Assembly: GCF_018861735.1 (NCBI RefSeq)
Contig: NZ_JAHLEB010000029.1
Coordinates: forward strand, 1 to 58,022
Source: Clostridium lacusfryxellense
Lineage (GTDB): Bacteria; Bacillota; Clostridia; Clostridiales; Clostridiaceae
Length of the DNA stretch: 58,022 nucleotides
Direction: 5' to 3'
Shown: piece after piece, positions 16,066-25,863 of the stretch
Layout: each line of letters opens with the position of its first letter
Position numbering within the stretch: the first letter of the stretch is position 1
Notes under the pieces: model-generated
What the model was told of the DNA's origin: nothing
Database searches by the model: none
What the model saw: only the letters and a program-made list of their open reading frames with translations
Made by a program: the position numbers and the translations under genes

Positions 16066-17685
16066 TTACTTTATATACATTTTATTATAATATTCATCTA
16101 ACATTCTTTCTACGGAAAACTCTTGACTTGTAGTTCTTATGCTTTCCTTCATCATTTCCACCCATTTTTCTCTGTTATTATAATAAGTATCCATAACTCT
16201 ATTTATTAAAGTATCGTAAAGAGCCAAAGTGTCATGTTTATCTAATTCAGCTTCTGATAAATCATTTAGAGAAACTCCGTCTCCAAACTGCCATCCATTT
16301 ACACCATCAATGCAAGCCTCCGGCCACCAGCCATCTAGAATAGAACAATTAAGCACTCCATTCATTGCAGCTTTCATTCCTGATGTTCCACTAGCTTCTA
16401 ACGGTCTTCTAGGGTTATTTAGCCAAATGTCTGACCCTCTAGTTAACTCTCTTCCTATATTCATGTCATAGTTTTCAAGAAATACTACACTTCCTGGGTA
16501 TTTTTTCATCATTCTCACAAGTTTAGCAACTATCTCTTTTCCTGTATCGTCAAGTGGATGAGCTTTTCCTGAAAATACGATCTGAATTTTTCCACTTTTA
16601 AGTAGCGGCGCAATAATTTCTTCACTTGTAAATATTAAATCACTTCTCTTATACGGTGCAGCCCTTCTTGAAAACCCAATAAGTAACTTTTGAGCATCAA
16701 GCAAAATACCAGTTCTTTCTTTTATAAATTCTATTAATTCCTTTTTAACAGCTAAATGCGCTCCCCATAGGTCGCCATCATTATCGAAAGCCTTAGTAAT
16801 TCGCGCATCAACCCAAGTTGGTTTATGAATTCCATTAGTTATACCAATGATTTCGGATCTTCCTGCAACAGTTTTCCACATTTTATTTGCGGTTTCGGCG
16901 TGAAGCTTTGCTACTGCATTTGCCTTTCTCGAAAGCCTAAGACCTGCTATTGTCATATTAAATGGTTCATCGCCTAATCTAACCATCTGCGATTTAGTTA
17001 ATCCATTAAATGCTCCCATATATTCTAATTTATAAAGATCATGAGACTCATTTCCTTCAACTATTGGGGTATGAGTTGTAAATACCACTTTACTTCGAAC
17101 TTTTTCCCAAGCTAGTTCAAAGCTACGGCCTGATTGCATTTCTTCTTTAATAAGCTCCGTAGCTGCAAGAACTGCGTGCCCTTCATTAAAATGATATACA
17201 TCTACAGAAATTTCTAGTGCTCTTAACGCTTTTACTCCACCAATACCTAATACTATCTCTTGAGCAATTCTTTCTTCTCCAAACCATCCATACAATTGTC
17301 CCGTTATCCAGGCATCACCATTTTCCGGTATATCAGTATCTAATAAATATATTGGATTATTTCCGAATTCATCTAATTTCCATACCTTGCACACCACATC
17401 TACTTTTCTGACCTTCACAGTTACTTTTACTCCTGTATCTTTCAAAAAATTATAATGATAATTATGGTATGTATCATAAACTTCACCATTATCATCTATA
17501 AACTGATCAGTATATCCTTGTTTCCACTTCAGCCCTATCCCCACCAGTGGTAGATTTAAGTCTTTAGCCCCTTTTAGATGATCACCTGCAAGTATTCCTA
17601 GTCCACCCGCATAAGCTTTAAAATCTGAATTTAGTCCATATTCCATACAAAAATAAGCAACTCTTGGAAGATTGTTAACATCCAC
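16066..17685 (-). CDS. glgP: Alpha-glucan phosphorylase, short GT35 type
   Basis: The enzyme releases glucose 1-phosphate from alpha-1,4-glucans in the cytoplasm. The 539-aa product belongs to the short phosphorylase type: it starts PRVAYFCMEYGLNSDFKAY, has AGGLGILAGDHLK near the N-terminus, EGHAVLA around residue 170, and the PLP lysine in EASGTSGMKAAMNG near residue 430. The start is GTG at 17683-17685 after AGGGGG. No other glycogen genes are adjacent. Confidence 0.93.
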   Translation of the reverse strand: MDVNNLPRVAYFCMEYGLNSDFKAYAGGLGILAGDHLKGAKDLNLPLVGIGLKWKQGYTDQFIDDNGEVYDTYHNYHYNFLKDTGVKVTVKVRKVDVVCKVWKLDEFGNNPIYLLDTDIPENGDAWITGQLYGWFGEERIAQEIVLGIGGVKALRALEISVDVYHFNEGHAVLAATELIKEEMQSGRSFELAWEKVRSKVVFTTHTPIVEGNESHDLYKLEYMGAFNGLTKSQMVRLGDEPFNMTIAGLRLSRKANAVAKLHAETANKMWKTVAGRSEIIGITNGIHKPTWVDARITKAFDNDGDLWGAHLAVKKELIEFIKERTGILLDAQKLLIGFSRRAAPYKRSDLIFTSEEIIAPLLKSGKIQIVFSGKAHPLDDTGKEIVAKLVRMMKKYPGSVVFLENYDMNIGRELTRGSDIWLNNPRRPLEASGTSGMKAAMNGVLNCSILDGWWPEACIDGVNGWQFGDGVSLNDLSEAELDKHDTLALYDTLINRVMDTYYNNREKWVEMMKESIRTTSQEFSVERMLDEYYNKMYIK

Positions 17686-17849
17686 TTAAATTCCCCCTAT
17701 TGTGTTTTTTTGTTTAGTATAATAAATTTTTCAACTTAACAAGAAATGTGTCTTTCTTAATTATTATACATAATTTCCTAGTTTAAAACATACTTTTTAT
17801 AAAAATATATTATTATTTCGTACTAAATATTAATAGGAGTTGTTTCATT

Positions 17850-18461
17850 ATGAAATTAAAATCATTAAAAAAACCTATACAACATAAAAACAAATTTATC
17901 CTCTTTATTGTTTTTTTATGTATAACCATAATTGTTATACTATCGTTTTTCATTTCAAATATTGTTAAAAATCGAGATCTTACTAAATCCACTATTATAG
18001 CTGAAAAATTATCTAAAATATCAGAACTTTCCACTATTAAATATAGTTACTCTAAAATAATATCTTTATCTAATAGTAAAAAATTAAATAGTTTTGAGAT
18101 TCCATTCACCGAAAAATCATTTTTAATTAAGTATAGCGGCTATGTTAAAGCAGGTGTAGATTTAAAAGATATACATGTTGTTGTTCATAACAAAAATATC
18201 ACTATAACTTTAAATAAATCTAAAATTCTAGATCATGTTGTGAATGACCAGGATTTGTCCGTTCTTGACGAGAAATCGTCATTGTTTAATAAACTTAGTA
18301 TGCAAGATATGATAGATGAAATGAGTAATGAGAAAAAAAAGATTGAAGTAGATTTATTGAACACATCCTTTTTAGATGGAGCAAATACCAACGCTAAATT
18401 ACTTTTATTAGATATATTATCAGATATGGAGTTTGAGAATGTAAAAATAATATTTAAATAA
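17850..18461 (+). CDS. DUF4230 family membrane-anchored protein
   Basis: This 203-aa protein has one N-terminal membrane segment (about residues 15-38) and an extracytoplasmic domain containing ELSTIKYSYSKI, FLIKYSGYVKAGVDL and VHNKNITITL, the pattern of DUF4230, whose function is unknown. AGGAG lies ten bases before the ATG. It diverges from the phosphorylase gene and shares a terminator with the TPM gene. Confidence 0.82.
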   Translation: MKLKSLKKPIQHKNKFILFIVFLCITIIVILSFFISNIVKNRDLTKSTIIAEKLSKISELSTIKYSYSKIISLSNSKKLNSFEIPFTEKSFLIKYSGYVKAGVDLKDIHVVVHNKNITITLNKSKILDHVVNDQDLSVLDEKSSLFNKLSMQDMIDEMSNEKKKIEVDLLNTSFLDGANTNAKLLLLDILSDMEFENVKIIFK

Positions 18462-18484
18462 TTTTTTAAATATTAAAAATACAA

Positions 18485-18527
18485 AATATTAAAAGCAGAA
18501 AATAAAATATTTTCTGCTTTTAATATT
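18485..18527. terminator. Bidirectional terminator, DUF4230/TPM genes
   Basis: AAAAGCAGAAAAT paired with ATTTTCTGCTTTT, with flanking A/T runs, lies between convergent genes. Confidence 0.88.
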
Positions 18528-18550
18528 TGATTATATTTTTCAAATAGTTA

Positions 18551-19444
18551 CTAATATCCTCCAGAAGATCCACCACCACCTGATGAACCTCCACCGAAAC
18601 CTCCAGAAGAACCTCCTCCTGAACCTCCAAAACCTCCATAACCGCCGCCATTTCCACCGTTTCTTCCACCACGTCCAAGGATTGAACTCCAAAACAGCAT
18701 TTTGATCAAAAATCTAAATATCCTTCCTTTATTAAAAATAAAGTCTAGAAAAAGGAATACAATAAATCCAATTATTAAAATACCATTTCCTTTTTTAGAT
18801 CCATTGGAATTTTTCGAAATTTCGTTTAGTTGTGGCACATTAATATTCTTTTCTAGTGTTACACCATATTCTTTAGCTATATTATCTGATAGAGTCGAGT
18901 AGGCCTCCCTAAACCCTTCACCATATTGCCCTTGCTTGAATTTAGGGACTGCAAAGTCATTCATAACTCTTGAAGAGTATATATCTGTAACTGCACCTTC
19001 TAGCCCTGTACCTACTTCCACCCTCCACTTCTTTTCCTTTATCGATAATAAGATTAGCAGACCATTATTTTTGTCCTTTTGACCAATCTTCCATTCTCTG
19101 AAAAGACCATTAGCATAACTCTCTATAGTTTGGCCCTCTAAAGAATCCACAACCACCACTGTAGCCTCAGCCCCTGTTTTATCTTCCAATTCTTTTCCTA
19201 CCGCCAAAATATATTGTACGGAATCATTATCCATCACCTTAGCATAGTCATTAACATATTTTAGCTGCGTAACTTTAGGATAAATAACCTCAGCACTGAC
19301 CAAATTCATACTAATCATTTGACTTAATATCAATATACTAATCATACCTATAGAAAGAACTCTAATTCTAACTTTATCTTTAATATGTGTTATCCTAAAA
19401 ATATTATAGACTTTTTTAATTGATCTGATTAAATAATTCTTCAT
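18551..19444 (-). CDS. TPM-domain protein (YgcG family)
   Basis: This 297-aa protein has a membrane segment near residues 28-50, a TPM domain (about 60-190, with LLILLSIKEKKWRVEVGTGL), a second membrane segment (about 222-250) and a Gly/Ser-rich tail. TPM domains occur in photosystem repair proteins and bacterial envelope proteins; biochemical activity here is unknown. It lies 10 bp after lemA in one operon, a common pairing in Firmicutes. GGAGATAG precedes the ATG. Confidence 0.88.
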   Translation of the reverse strand: MKNYLIRSIKKVYNIFRITHIKDKVRIRVLSIGMISILILSQMISMNLVSAEVIYPKVTQLKYVNDYAKVMDNDSVQYILAVGKELEDKTGAEATVVVVDSLEGQTIESYANGLFREWKIGQKDKNNGLLILLSIKEKKWRVEVGTGLEGAVTDIYSSRVMNDFAVPKFKQGQYGEGFREAYSTLSDNIAKEYGVTLEKNINVPQLNEISKNSNGSKKGNGILIIGFIVFLFLDFIFNKGRIFRFLIKMLFWSSILGRGGRNGGNGGGYGGFGGSGGGSSGGFGGGSSGGGGSSGGY

Positions 19445-19454
19445 ATTCTATCTC

Positions 19455-20024
19455 CTATTTAGTAAAGTCAACTTTTGGTACTTCTTTAGCTGATTCACTA
19501 GCCTTATAATATGCCTTTTCATCAAATCTAAAAATCCCTGCTATAATTGAGTTTGGAAATTTTTTAATGGTACTATTATAATTATTAACATTTGTATTAT
19601 AATCCTGCCTTGCTATGCCTACTCTATTCTCGGTTCCTTCTAATGCAACTGTTAAATCTTTAAAATTTGCACTAGATTTCAAATCCGGATAATTCTCAAC
19701 AACTACTAAAAGTCTAGAAACTGCGCTTCCAAGTTCACTATCAGCTTGCGCTTTATCTGTTACTGTTTTAGCACCACCAAGTTTAGCCCTGGCCTCTGCA
19801 ATTTGCGTAAAAATATCTTTTTCCTGAGAAGCATAACCTTTCACCGTTGCTACTAAATTAGGAATTAAATCAGACCTTCTTTGTAGCTGTGTATCTATAT
19901 TTCCTTCTGATACCTTAACCTTTTGTTCTAGGCTTATCATCTTATTGTAGCCTCCAACAACTGGCATTGCTATTAATAGGACTACTGCTACTACAATCGC
20001 AATTGTTCTTAAAGTTTTATTCAT
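19455..20024 (-). CDS. lemA: LemA family protein
   Basis: The 189-aa protein has a single N-terminal membrane helix (about 7-25) followed by the LemA helical bundle, with GGYNKMISLEQKV, IDTQLQRRSDLIPNLVATV and the C-terminal RQDYNTNVNNYN. The function of the family is not settled; it is envelope-located. It is the first gene of the lemA-TPM operon, with AAGGCGG before the ATG. Confidence 0.93.
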   Translation of the reverse strand: MNKTLRTIAIVVAVVLLIAMPVVGGYNKMISLEQKVKVSEGNIDTQLQRRSDLIPNLVATVKGYASQEKDIFTQIAEARAKLGGAKTVTDKAQADSELGSAVSRLLVVVENYPDLKSSANFKDLTVALEGTENRVGIARQDYNTNVNNYNSTIKKFPNSIIAGIFRFDEKAYYKASESAKEVPKVDFTK

Positions 20025-20189
20025 TTCTATACCGCCTTTCTATTTTATAGACTATATAATATCAATTACTAGATTTATCCTTATATAATAATTTATGAAT
20101 TTAATATCGCTTTATACTAATTTGCTATTTATTCTTTTAAATTATGTATTGTTTTTAAAATTTATTTTAATATTTTCTATTTTAAATGC

Positions 20190-20218
20190 AAAAAAACAAA
20201 CATTAAGTTTGTTTTTTC
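20190..20218 (-). terminator. Terminator after tandem MarR gene
   Basis: A short hairpin AAAACAAAC/GTTTGTTTT with a T-run on the minus strand ends the MarR-type transcript just upstream of the lemA promoter region. Confidence 0.75.
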
Positions 20219-20224
20219 TTATTT

Positions 20225-21235
20225 TTAAAATGCACGATCTTTAATGATGGCAAATGTTTTCTTAACATATTCCTCAGTTTTACAATTTCCTAATTTATTA
20301 TTCATTTTCACTAATAAATGATTTAAAGATATAATATCATTTGGACTTATATCCTTTAATTCCTCGAAGATTAATAAAGTTTTTTGATTTTTAATATAAT
20401 CTTCTATTATCAAAATTTCACCTAATTTAGATATATCAAGGTAATGAGCATTTTTTATTAATGCTTTTTCTTTATGAATATATTGTTTACAATATAAATT
20501 TTTTACTATTACGTGAACTGTAGAGGGCGACCAGAAACTAATTTCGCTTAGCTCGCTTGATGTAATTCCGGGGAATGCCTCAATTATCCACAGCGCCCTA
20601 AGCTGTGCATAGGTTATATTAAATTCTTTAAGTGGTTCGCTATGATTGCTTTTAATAGTTAAGATAAATGTTCTTAAAAGGTTATATACACTAATTGTTT
20701 TTTTAATAATACTAATTGTATTTTCATCGTATCCTGTTATGTCTATTTTCAAGTTCATTTCATTGATCCTAGCTATATAATCAAATATAAACTCTTTCTT
20801 TTCTTTAATAATAATTTTTGTAAATATTTCTATAATAAAATCTAATTCCTTATGTGAAAATATACCAATCAAATCAAACAGATATATTTTTTTACCCTTG
20901 TTTTGTTTGTTTATATTAATAAACAAATCTCCCAGCTCCGTAAGTTGAAACCTATAGACCTTTTTATTAATAGTTTCCTCTTTATATATTAACTTTTTAC
21001 CTATTAAAATTTTTATCATATTACTTACAGTTGGTGACGACCAACATCCAATCTTAGCAACATTACTAAGTGAAATCCCTGGAAATACTTTAATGATCCA
21101 AAGAATTCTAAGTTGTGGTAGTGTTATCCCAGATGTCTCTACCGTCCTTGCATAATTAGACTCAATTTTCAGAAAGGCATATCTCGCTATATTATATAAC
21201 GAATGTATATTAAATAAATATTCACTTTGTTTCAT
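20225..21235 (-). CDS. Tandem (single-chain) MarR-type winged-helix regulator
   Basis: This 336-aa protein contains two recognisable copies of a MarR DNA-binding domain. Copy 1 (about residues 35-110) has LPQLRILWIIKVFPGISLSN and WSSPTVSNMIKIL. Copy 2 (about 215-285) has YAQLRALWIIEAFPGITSSE and WSPSTVHVIVKNL. Helical regions flank each. MarR proteins normally form homodimers of about 150 aa, so this looks like a fused pseudo-dimer. AGGGGA precedes the ATG. It diverges from the SulP transporter gene across 273 bp, which makes that gene a plausible target. Confidence 0.85.
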   Translation of the reverse strand: MKQSEYLFNIHSLYNIARYAFLKIESNYARTVETSGITLPQLRILWIIKVFPGISLSNVAKIGCWSSPTVSNMIKILIGKKLIYKEETINKKVYRFQLTELGDLFININKQNKGKKIYLFDLIGIFSHKELDFIIEIFTKIIIKEKKEFIFDYIARINEMNLKIDITGYDENTISIIKKTISVYNLLRTFILTIKSNHSEPLKEFNITYAQLRALWIIEAFPGITSSELSEISFWSPSTVHVIVKNLYCKQYIHKEKALIKNAHYLDISKLGEILIIEDYIKNQKTLLIFEELKDISPNDIISLNHLLVKMNNKLGNCKTEEYVKKTFAIIKDRAF

Positions 21236-21339
21236 AAAATGTCCCCTTACATGTTAATTATCATTTTTATAGCACATTTCGCCCTATTTCAATATATTGT
21301 ATCAAAAAATTTATATCAAATCAACAAAAGGATTTTATA

Positions 21340-21392
21340 TTACAAAAAAATACATGTTTTTCATTGTTTTTTTTTGTAAAATATGATATAAT
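21340..21392 (+). promoter_or_regulatory. SulP promoter with overlapping inverted repeat
   Basis: TTGTTT (21364-21369), a 17-bp spacer and TATAAT (21387-21392) make a promoter. Inverted arms TTACAAAAAAA (21340-21350) and TTTTTTTGTAA (21369-21379) straddle the -35 box. This is a candidate operator for the divergent tandem MarR protein; the A/T-rich arms make chance symmetry possible. Confidence 0.5.
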
Positions 21393-21508
21393 TATAAATG
21401 TCGTTTTTAAAATTTAATAATATAAATTAAGATGTTTCAAGTGAAAATTACTTGAATTTAATTTATTTTCAATATTCGAATACTAATTAAAATAAAGGAG
21501 TGAAAATT

Positions 21509-23188
21509 ATGTTCGTCCCAAAACTGTTTACCTGCTTAAAAGACTATTCCAAAGACCAATTCATTAAAGATTTTATCGCTGGAATTATTGTTGCTATTAT
21601 AGCTCTTCCTCTAGCCATAGCTCTCGCCATAGCCTCTGGGGTATCTCCTGAAAAAGGAATTTACACCGCAATCGTAGGTGGCTTTGTCATATCCCTCCTT
21701 GGAGGAAGTAGAGTCCAAATCGGTGGACCTACAGGTGCCTTTGTAGTAATTGTATTTGGCATTGTTGAAAAATTCGGCATTGACGGACTAATTGTTTCTA
21801 CAATAATGGCAGGCTTCTTTCTTATTATAATGGGCCTTCTAAAATTTGGCGGCATGCTCAAATATATCCCATACCCTATTACTACTGGATTCACAAGTGG
21901 TATAGCTATTATTATTTTCTCAACTCAAATTAAAGATTTCTTTGGTCTTCACATGGAAACCGTACCTTCTGACTTTATTCCAAAATGGATCGCTTATATT
22001 AAGCATTTTAATACTTTAAACATGCAAAGTGTAATTATCGGTTTACTTTCACTTTTAATAATTGTATTTTGGCCTAAAATAAACAAAAAAATTCCCGGTA
22101 CACTTATTGCAATAGTACTAGCTACTGTACTAACCCTTGTATTCAATTTGAATGTAGAAACCATCGGAAGCCGTTTTGGTGAAATTTCTAGTTCATTACC
22201 AGGAATCTCTCTTCCCCATACATCTTTCGCTATGATAAAAGAGTTAATGCTTCCTGCTCTAACCATTGCAATTTTGGGTGGAATAGAATCTTTGTTATCC
22301 GCAGTAGTCGCTGATGGTATGATCGGCGCTTCACATCGTTCTAATATGGAACTCGTCGCTCAAGGCATAGCTAATATTTGTTCAGGTCTAGTTGGAGGGA
22401 TTCCAGTTACTGGTGCAATAGCAAGAACTGCTGCTAATGTTAAAAACGGAGGTAGAACTCCAGTAGCTGGTTTAGTTCATTCTTTAGCACTTCTCATAAT
22501 ACTACTTATATTTATGCCATATGTGAAACTTGTGCCTATGTCATCCCTTGCTGCAATATTAATTGTAGTATCATACAATATGGGAGAATGGGAGTCATTT
22601 ACGCAAATATTTAAGGCTCCTAAAAGTGATGCCGCAGTGCTCTTAGTTACTTTCTCACTGACGCTCTTCTTCGACCTTGTAATTGCTATAGGAATAGGAC
22701 TGCTTCTTGCATCATTGCTATTTATGAGAAGGATGGCAGATGTTACAGATGTGCGCTTTATTCTTGATGATAGTGAAGACGAAGACCAATTAGATACCTT
22801 AGATAATATAAAGACTCCAGAAAATGTATCTTTATATGAAATTAACGGTCCTTTCTTCTTTGGAGCGGCAGATAAATTTATACGTGCAGTTAAGGAAATA
22901 GGAGTTCATCCTAAAGTCTTAATTATAAAAATGTCAAACGTACCTGCCATCGATGCTACAGGATACCATGCTTTATCTATGCTTCAGAATATTTGCAAAA
23001 AAAACCACACAGAGTTAATACTTTTAGATCTTCAAGACCAGCCACTTCATGCTCTTGCTAAATATGGTTTTATTGATATGTTATGTGCACAGAATATCTG
23101 CAATAATGTCGAAGAAGCTATTTCAAGATCTAAATTTTTAATAGCAAAGTCTGAGGCTTTAATTAAACTTAGAAATTTCACTTTGTAA
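21509..23188 (+). CDS. SulP family anion transporter with STAS domain
   Basis: SulP carriers move sulfate, bicarbonate or related anions. The 559-aa product has a transmembrane domain of many helices (about 10-415), with PLAIALAIASGVSPEKGIYT and the signature region GGSRVQIGGPTGAF, then a cytoplasmic STAS domain (about 440-545, with IKMSNVPAIDATGYHAL). I chose the ATG at 21509, which has AAAGGAG eight bases upstream, over the in-frame GTG at 21500. The substrate cannot be read from sequence. The neighbour on the other strand is a regulator. Confidence 0.92.
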   Translation: MFVPKLFTCLKDYSKDQFIKDFIAGIIVAIIALPLAIALAIASGVSPEKGIYTAIVGGFVISLLGGSRVQIGGPTGAFVVIVFGIVEKFGIDGLIVSTIMAGFFLIIMGLLKFGGMLKYIPYPITTGFTSGIAIIIFSTQIKDFFGLHMETVPSDFIPKWIAYIKHFNTLNMQSVIIGLLSLLIIVFWPKINKKIPGTLIAIVLATVLTLVFNLNVETIGSRFGEISSSLPGISLPHTSFAMIKELMLPALTIAILGGIESLLSAVVADGMIGASHRSNMELVAQGIANICSGLVGGIPVTGAIARTAANVKNGGRTPVAGLVHSLALLIILLIFMPYVKLVPMSSLAAILIVVSYNMGEWESFTQIFKAPKSDAAVLLVTFSLTLFFDLVIAIGIGLLLASLLFMRRMADVTDVRFILDDSEDEDQLDTLDNIKTPENVSLYEINGPFFFGAADKFIRAVKEIGVHPKVLIIKMSNVPAIDATGYHALSMLQNICKKNHTELILLDLQDQPLHALAKYGFIDMLCAQNICNNVEEAISRSKFLIAKSEALIKLRNFTL

Positions 23189-23212
23189 TATCATATCTTA
23201 AAAAAGCACTAT

Positions 23213-23260
23213 ATAATAAAACGCCTATATATCATTGATGATATATAGGCGTTTTATTAT
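23213..23260 (+). terminator. Terminator after SulP gene
   Basis: Long perfect arms ATAATAAAACGCCTATATAT and complement flank a short loop, ending in a T-rich 3' arm. Confidence 0.9.
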
Positions 23261-23413
23261 ATTTATCTTTATTAATTAATATCTAAAATAAAAAAGTTTC
23301 TTTTAGTAATACCTTATCCTACAATAATGTATTATACTGTTAGGTGTAAGCTTGATATTTAAATAGCTACATTACATTAGTAAAATTATTGCAATTGCAA
23401 AGGAGCGTCATAA

Positions 23414-25405
23414 ATGATATTTTCTAGTGAAACATCTATCGATAGTTTAGAAGAAGATTTGAGATATCTTAAGTTATTGGCTACCAAGTATCCAACTATT
23501 CCAGATGCTTGTACAGAAATTATAAATTTACAAGCTATTTTAAATCTACCTAAAGGAACTGAGCATTTTCTTTCAGATATTCATGGTGAATATGAGTCCT
23601 TTACTCATGTACTTAGAAACGCATCAGGCGTAATTAAAAGAAAGATTAACGATATTTTTGGTAATTCACTTAGGGATAGTGAAAAAAAAGAACTAGCAAC
23701 ACTTATTTATTATCCGGAGCAAAAGTTAGAAATATCACTTAGAGAAGAAGCAGATATTGAAGATTGGTATAAAATCACTCTTTATAAACTTATCGAATTC
23801 TGTAGAATCATTTCCTCTAAATATACTAGATCTAAAGTCAGGAAGGCATTGCCTCCAGATTTTTCGTATATTATTGAAGAATTGCTTCATGAACAACAAA
23901 GCACCTTTAACAAACAGGAATATTACAATGGAATTATTCAAACCATAATTAGAATTGGAAGAGCAAAAGAATTTATAGTTGCTATTTCTAACCTAATTCA
24001 AAGACTTACTATAGACAGGCTTCATATCATAGGCGATATTTACGATAGAGGTCCTGGAGCTCATATAATATTAGATACCCTAATGGACTACCACTCCATT
24101 GATATACAGTGGGGTAATCATGATATGCTTTGGATGGGAGCAGCTGCCGGATGTGAGTCTTGCATTGCTAATGTTCTTCGTATTTCAACAAGGTACGCAA
24201 ATTTGGATACTATCGAAGAAGGTTACGGTATTAATTTACTACCTCTAGCTACATTCGCTTTAGATTTTTATAATAATGACCCATGTAAATCTTTTAAACC
24301 TAAAGTTTATCCAGATAATAACTACAGAGAAAAAGATCTTAACCTAATGTCACAAATGCATAAAGCTATTTCAATAATTCAGTTTAAACTTGAAGGTGCA
24401 ATAATAAAAAGGCGTCCTCATTATGAAATGGAATCTAGGTTACTGCTAAGCGATATAGATTATGAAAATGGCACCATAACTATTGATGGGAAAGAATATA
24501 AACTAAATGACACTAATTTCCCAACTATAGACCCTAGTGACCCTTATAAATTAACCCAAGACGAAATAGAACTCGTAGACAAACTTAAATCTTCTTTCGC
24601 TAATAGTGATAAACTCCAAGAACATATACGATTTTTATATTCTAATGGTAGCATGTACTCCAAATATAACTCTAACTTGTTATACCATGGTTGTATTTCA
24701 CTAAGTGAAGATGGTAGTTTTAAGAAAATGAAAATAGATGGTGTAACATATAGTGGAAGATCTTATATTGATAGGACTGAAAGGCTAGCTCGAGAAGCCT
24801 ATTTTGGAAAAGCCGATTCAGAATCTAAACTTTATGCTCTGGATAATGTATGGTATTTGTGGTGCGGTTGTAATTCGCCTTTATTTGGAAAAGATAAAAT
24901 GGCAACCTTTGAAAGGTATTTTATAAATGATAAAAGTGCTCATACAGAGGTTAAGAATCCGTACTATAAATACAGAGACGATGAAACAATCTGTAATAAT
25001 ATATTAGTTGAATTCGGGTTAAATCCTGATGATTCACACATTGTAAATGGCCATGTTCCCGTAAAAACTAAACAAGGCGAAAGCCCTATAAAAGCGGGTG
25101 GCAAGCTTTTAGTAATCGATGGTGGTTTTTCTAAGGCATACCAACCGGAAACAGGCATAGCAGGCTATACACTTATTTATAACTCTTATGGACTGCTTCT
25201 CGCCTCCCATGCACCTTTTGAGTCAACTCAAAAGGCCATTGATGAAGGTAAGGATATTCTTTCGTCAACAATAATATTAGAAAAATCTTCAAATCGTATA
25301 CGTGTTGTAGATACCGATGTTGGGCTTGAAATCAAGGAGCAAATCGGTGATTTAGAACAACTACTTACAGCATATAGAAAAGGACTTATTAAAGAAAAAG
25401 GTTAA
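23414..25405 (+). CDS. fbp: Fructose-1,6-bisphosphatase, class III
   Basis: This is the gluconeogenic phosphatase of the Firmicute-specific class III, built on a calcineurin-like metallophosphoesterase fold. The 663-aa length is normal for the class. Metal-binding motifs are [11 protein letters not shown] (about 54-64), [11 protein letters not shown] (about 210-220) and [14 protein letters not shown] (about 236-249), with a further [10 protein letters not shown] near residue 545. AAAGGAG lies before the ATG. It is monocistronic, with its own terminator. Confidence 0.96.
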   Translation: MIFSSETSIDSLEEDLRYLKLLATKYPTIPDACTEIINLQAILNLPKGTEHFLSDIHGEYESFTHVLRNASGVIKRKINDIFGNSLRDSEKKELATLIYYPEQKLEISLREEADIEDWYKITLYKLIEFCRIISSKYTRSKVRKALPPDFSYIIEELLHEQQSTFNKQEYYNGIIQTIIRIGRAKEFIVAISNLIQRLTIDRLHIIGDIYDRGPGAHIILDTLMDYHSIDIQWGNHDMLWMGAAAGCESCIANVLRISTRYANLDTIEEGYGINLLPLATFALDFYNNDPCKSFKPKVYPDNNYREKDLNLMSQMHKAISIIQFKLEGAIIKRRPHYEMESRLLLSDIDYENGTITIDGKEYKLNDTNFPTIDPSDPYKLTQDEIELVDKLKSSFANSDKLQEHIRFLYSNGSMYSKYNSNLLYHGCISLSEDGSFKKMKIDGVTYSGRSYIDRTERLAREAYFGKADSESKLYALDNVWYLWCGCNSPLFGKDKMATFERYFINDKSAHTEVKNPYYKYRDDETICNNILVEFGLNPDDSHIVNGHVPVKTKQGESPIKAGGKLLVIDGGFSKAYQPETGIAGYTLIYNSYGLLLASHAPFESTQKAIDEGKDILSSTIILEKSSNRIRVVDTDVGLEIKEQIGDLEQLLTAYRKGLIKEKG

Positions 25406-25434
25406 TGTATATAAAACATTTTAGGTTCATAAGT

Positions 25435-25471
25435 AAAATCCACTTGGCATTAAATTAGCCAAGTGGATTTT
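25435..25471 (+). terminator. Terminator after fbp
   Basis: AAAATCCACTTGGC pairs with GCCAAGTGGATTTT around a short loop and runs into T. Confidence 0.9.
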
Positions 25472-25533
25472 AAACTTATTTATTAACTCATTTGTTTTTG
25501 TAATATAATAATTAAATCAGCCTGCCCATATTA

Positions 25534-25725
25534 TTATTTTGCGTCATGTACACTTAATAAGTGTTGCAATTTCTGTGCTTGCATTGCGGATTGCTCTGCA
25601 AATTCTTTGAATGTATCGCTTACTTCCACTGATGATACTTCTCTTGCAAATGATTGATAGTCTCTTACATTTTCTTGCGCGTCTAATAATTTTTTCATAA
25701 TTGTGTCTCTAGTATTCATTTCCAA
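25534..25725 (-). CDS. Small helical protein, unknown function
   Basis: This 63-aa product is mostly amphipathic helix: MNTRDTIMKKLLDAQENV, then YQSFAREVSSVEVSDTF and a second helix ending LQHLLSVHDAK. It resembles small conserved clostridial proteins with a two-helix, ferritin-like half-bundle pattern, but I cannot name a family. The TTG at 25725 has GGGAG eight bases upstream; an ATG two codons later is the alternative. It probably forms a single-gene transcript. Confidence 0.65.
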   Translation of the reverse strand: MEMNTRDTIMKKLLDAQENVRDYQSFAREVSSVEVSDTFKEFAEQSAMQAQKLQHLLSVHDAK

Positions 25726-25805
25726 TTTTATCACTCCCTCTAATTTTATTTTCCCACAAAATATATTTTTTTATGTATTTTAAATTTTGCAATTTGCTAA
25801 TAAAC

Positions 25806-25843
25806 AAAAAAAAATTGAAAATCATAAGATTTCCAATTTTTTT
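25806..25843 (-). terminator. Terminator after htrA
   Basis: AAAAATTGGAAATC/GATTTTCAATTTTT with a long T-run on the minus strand lies just after the protease stop codon. Confidence 0.88.
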
Positions 25844-25863
25844 ATCTAACATAACGACCAATT

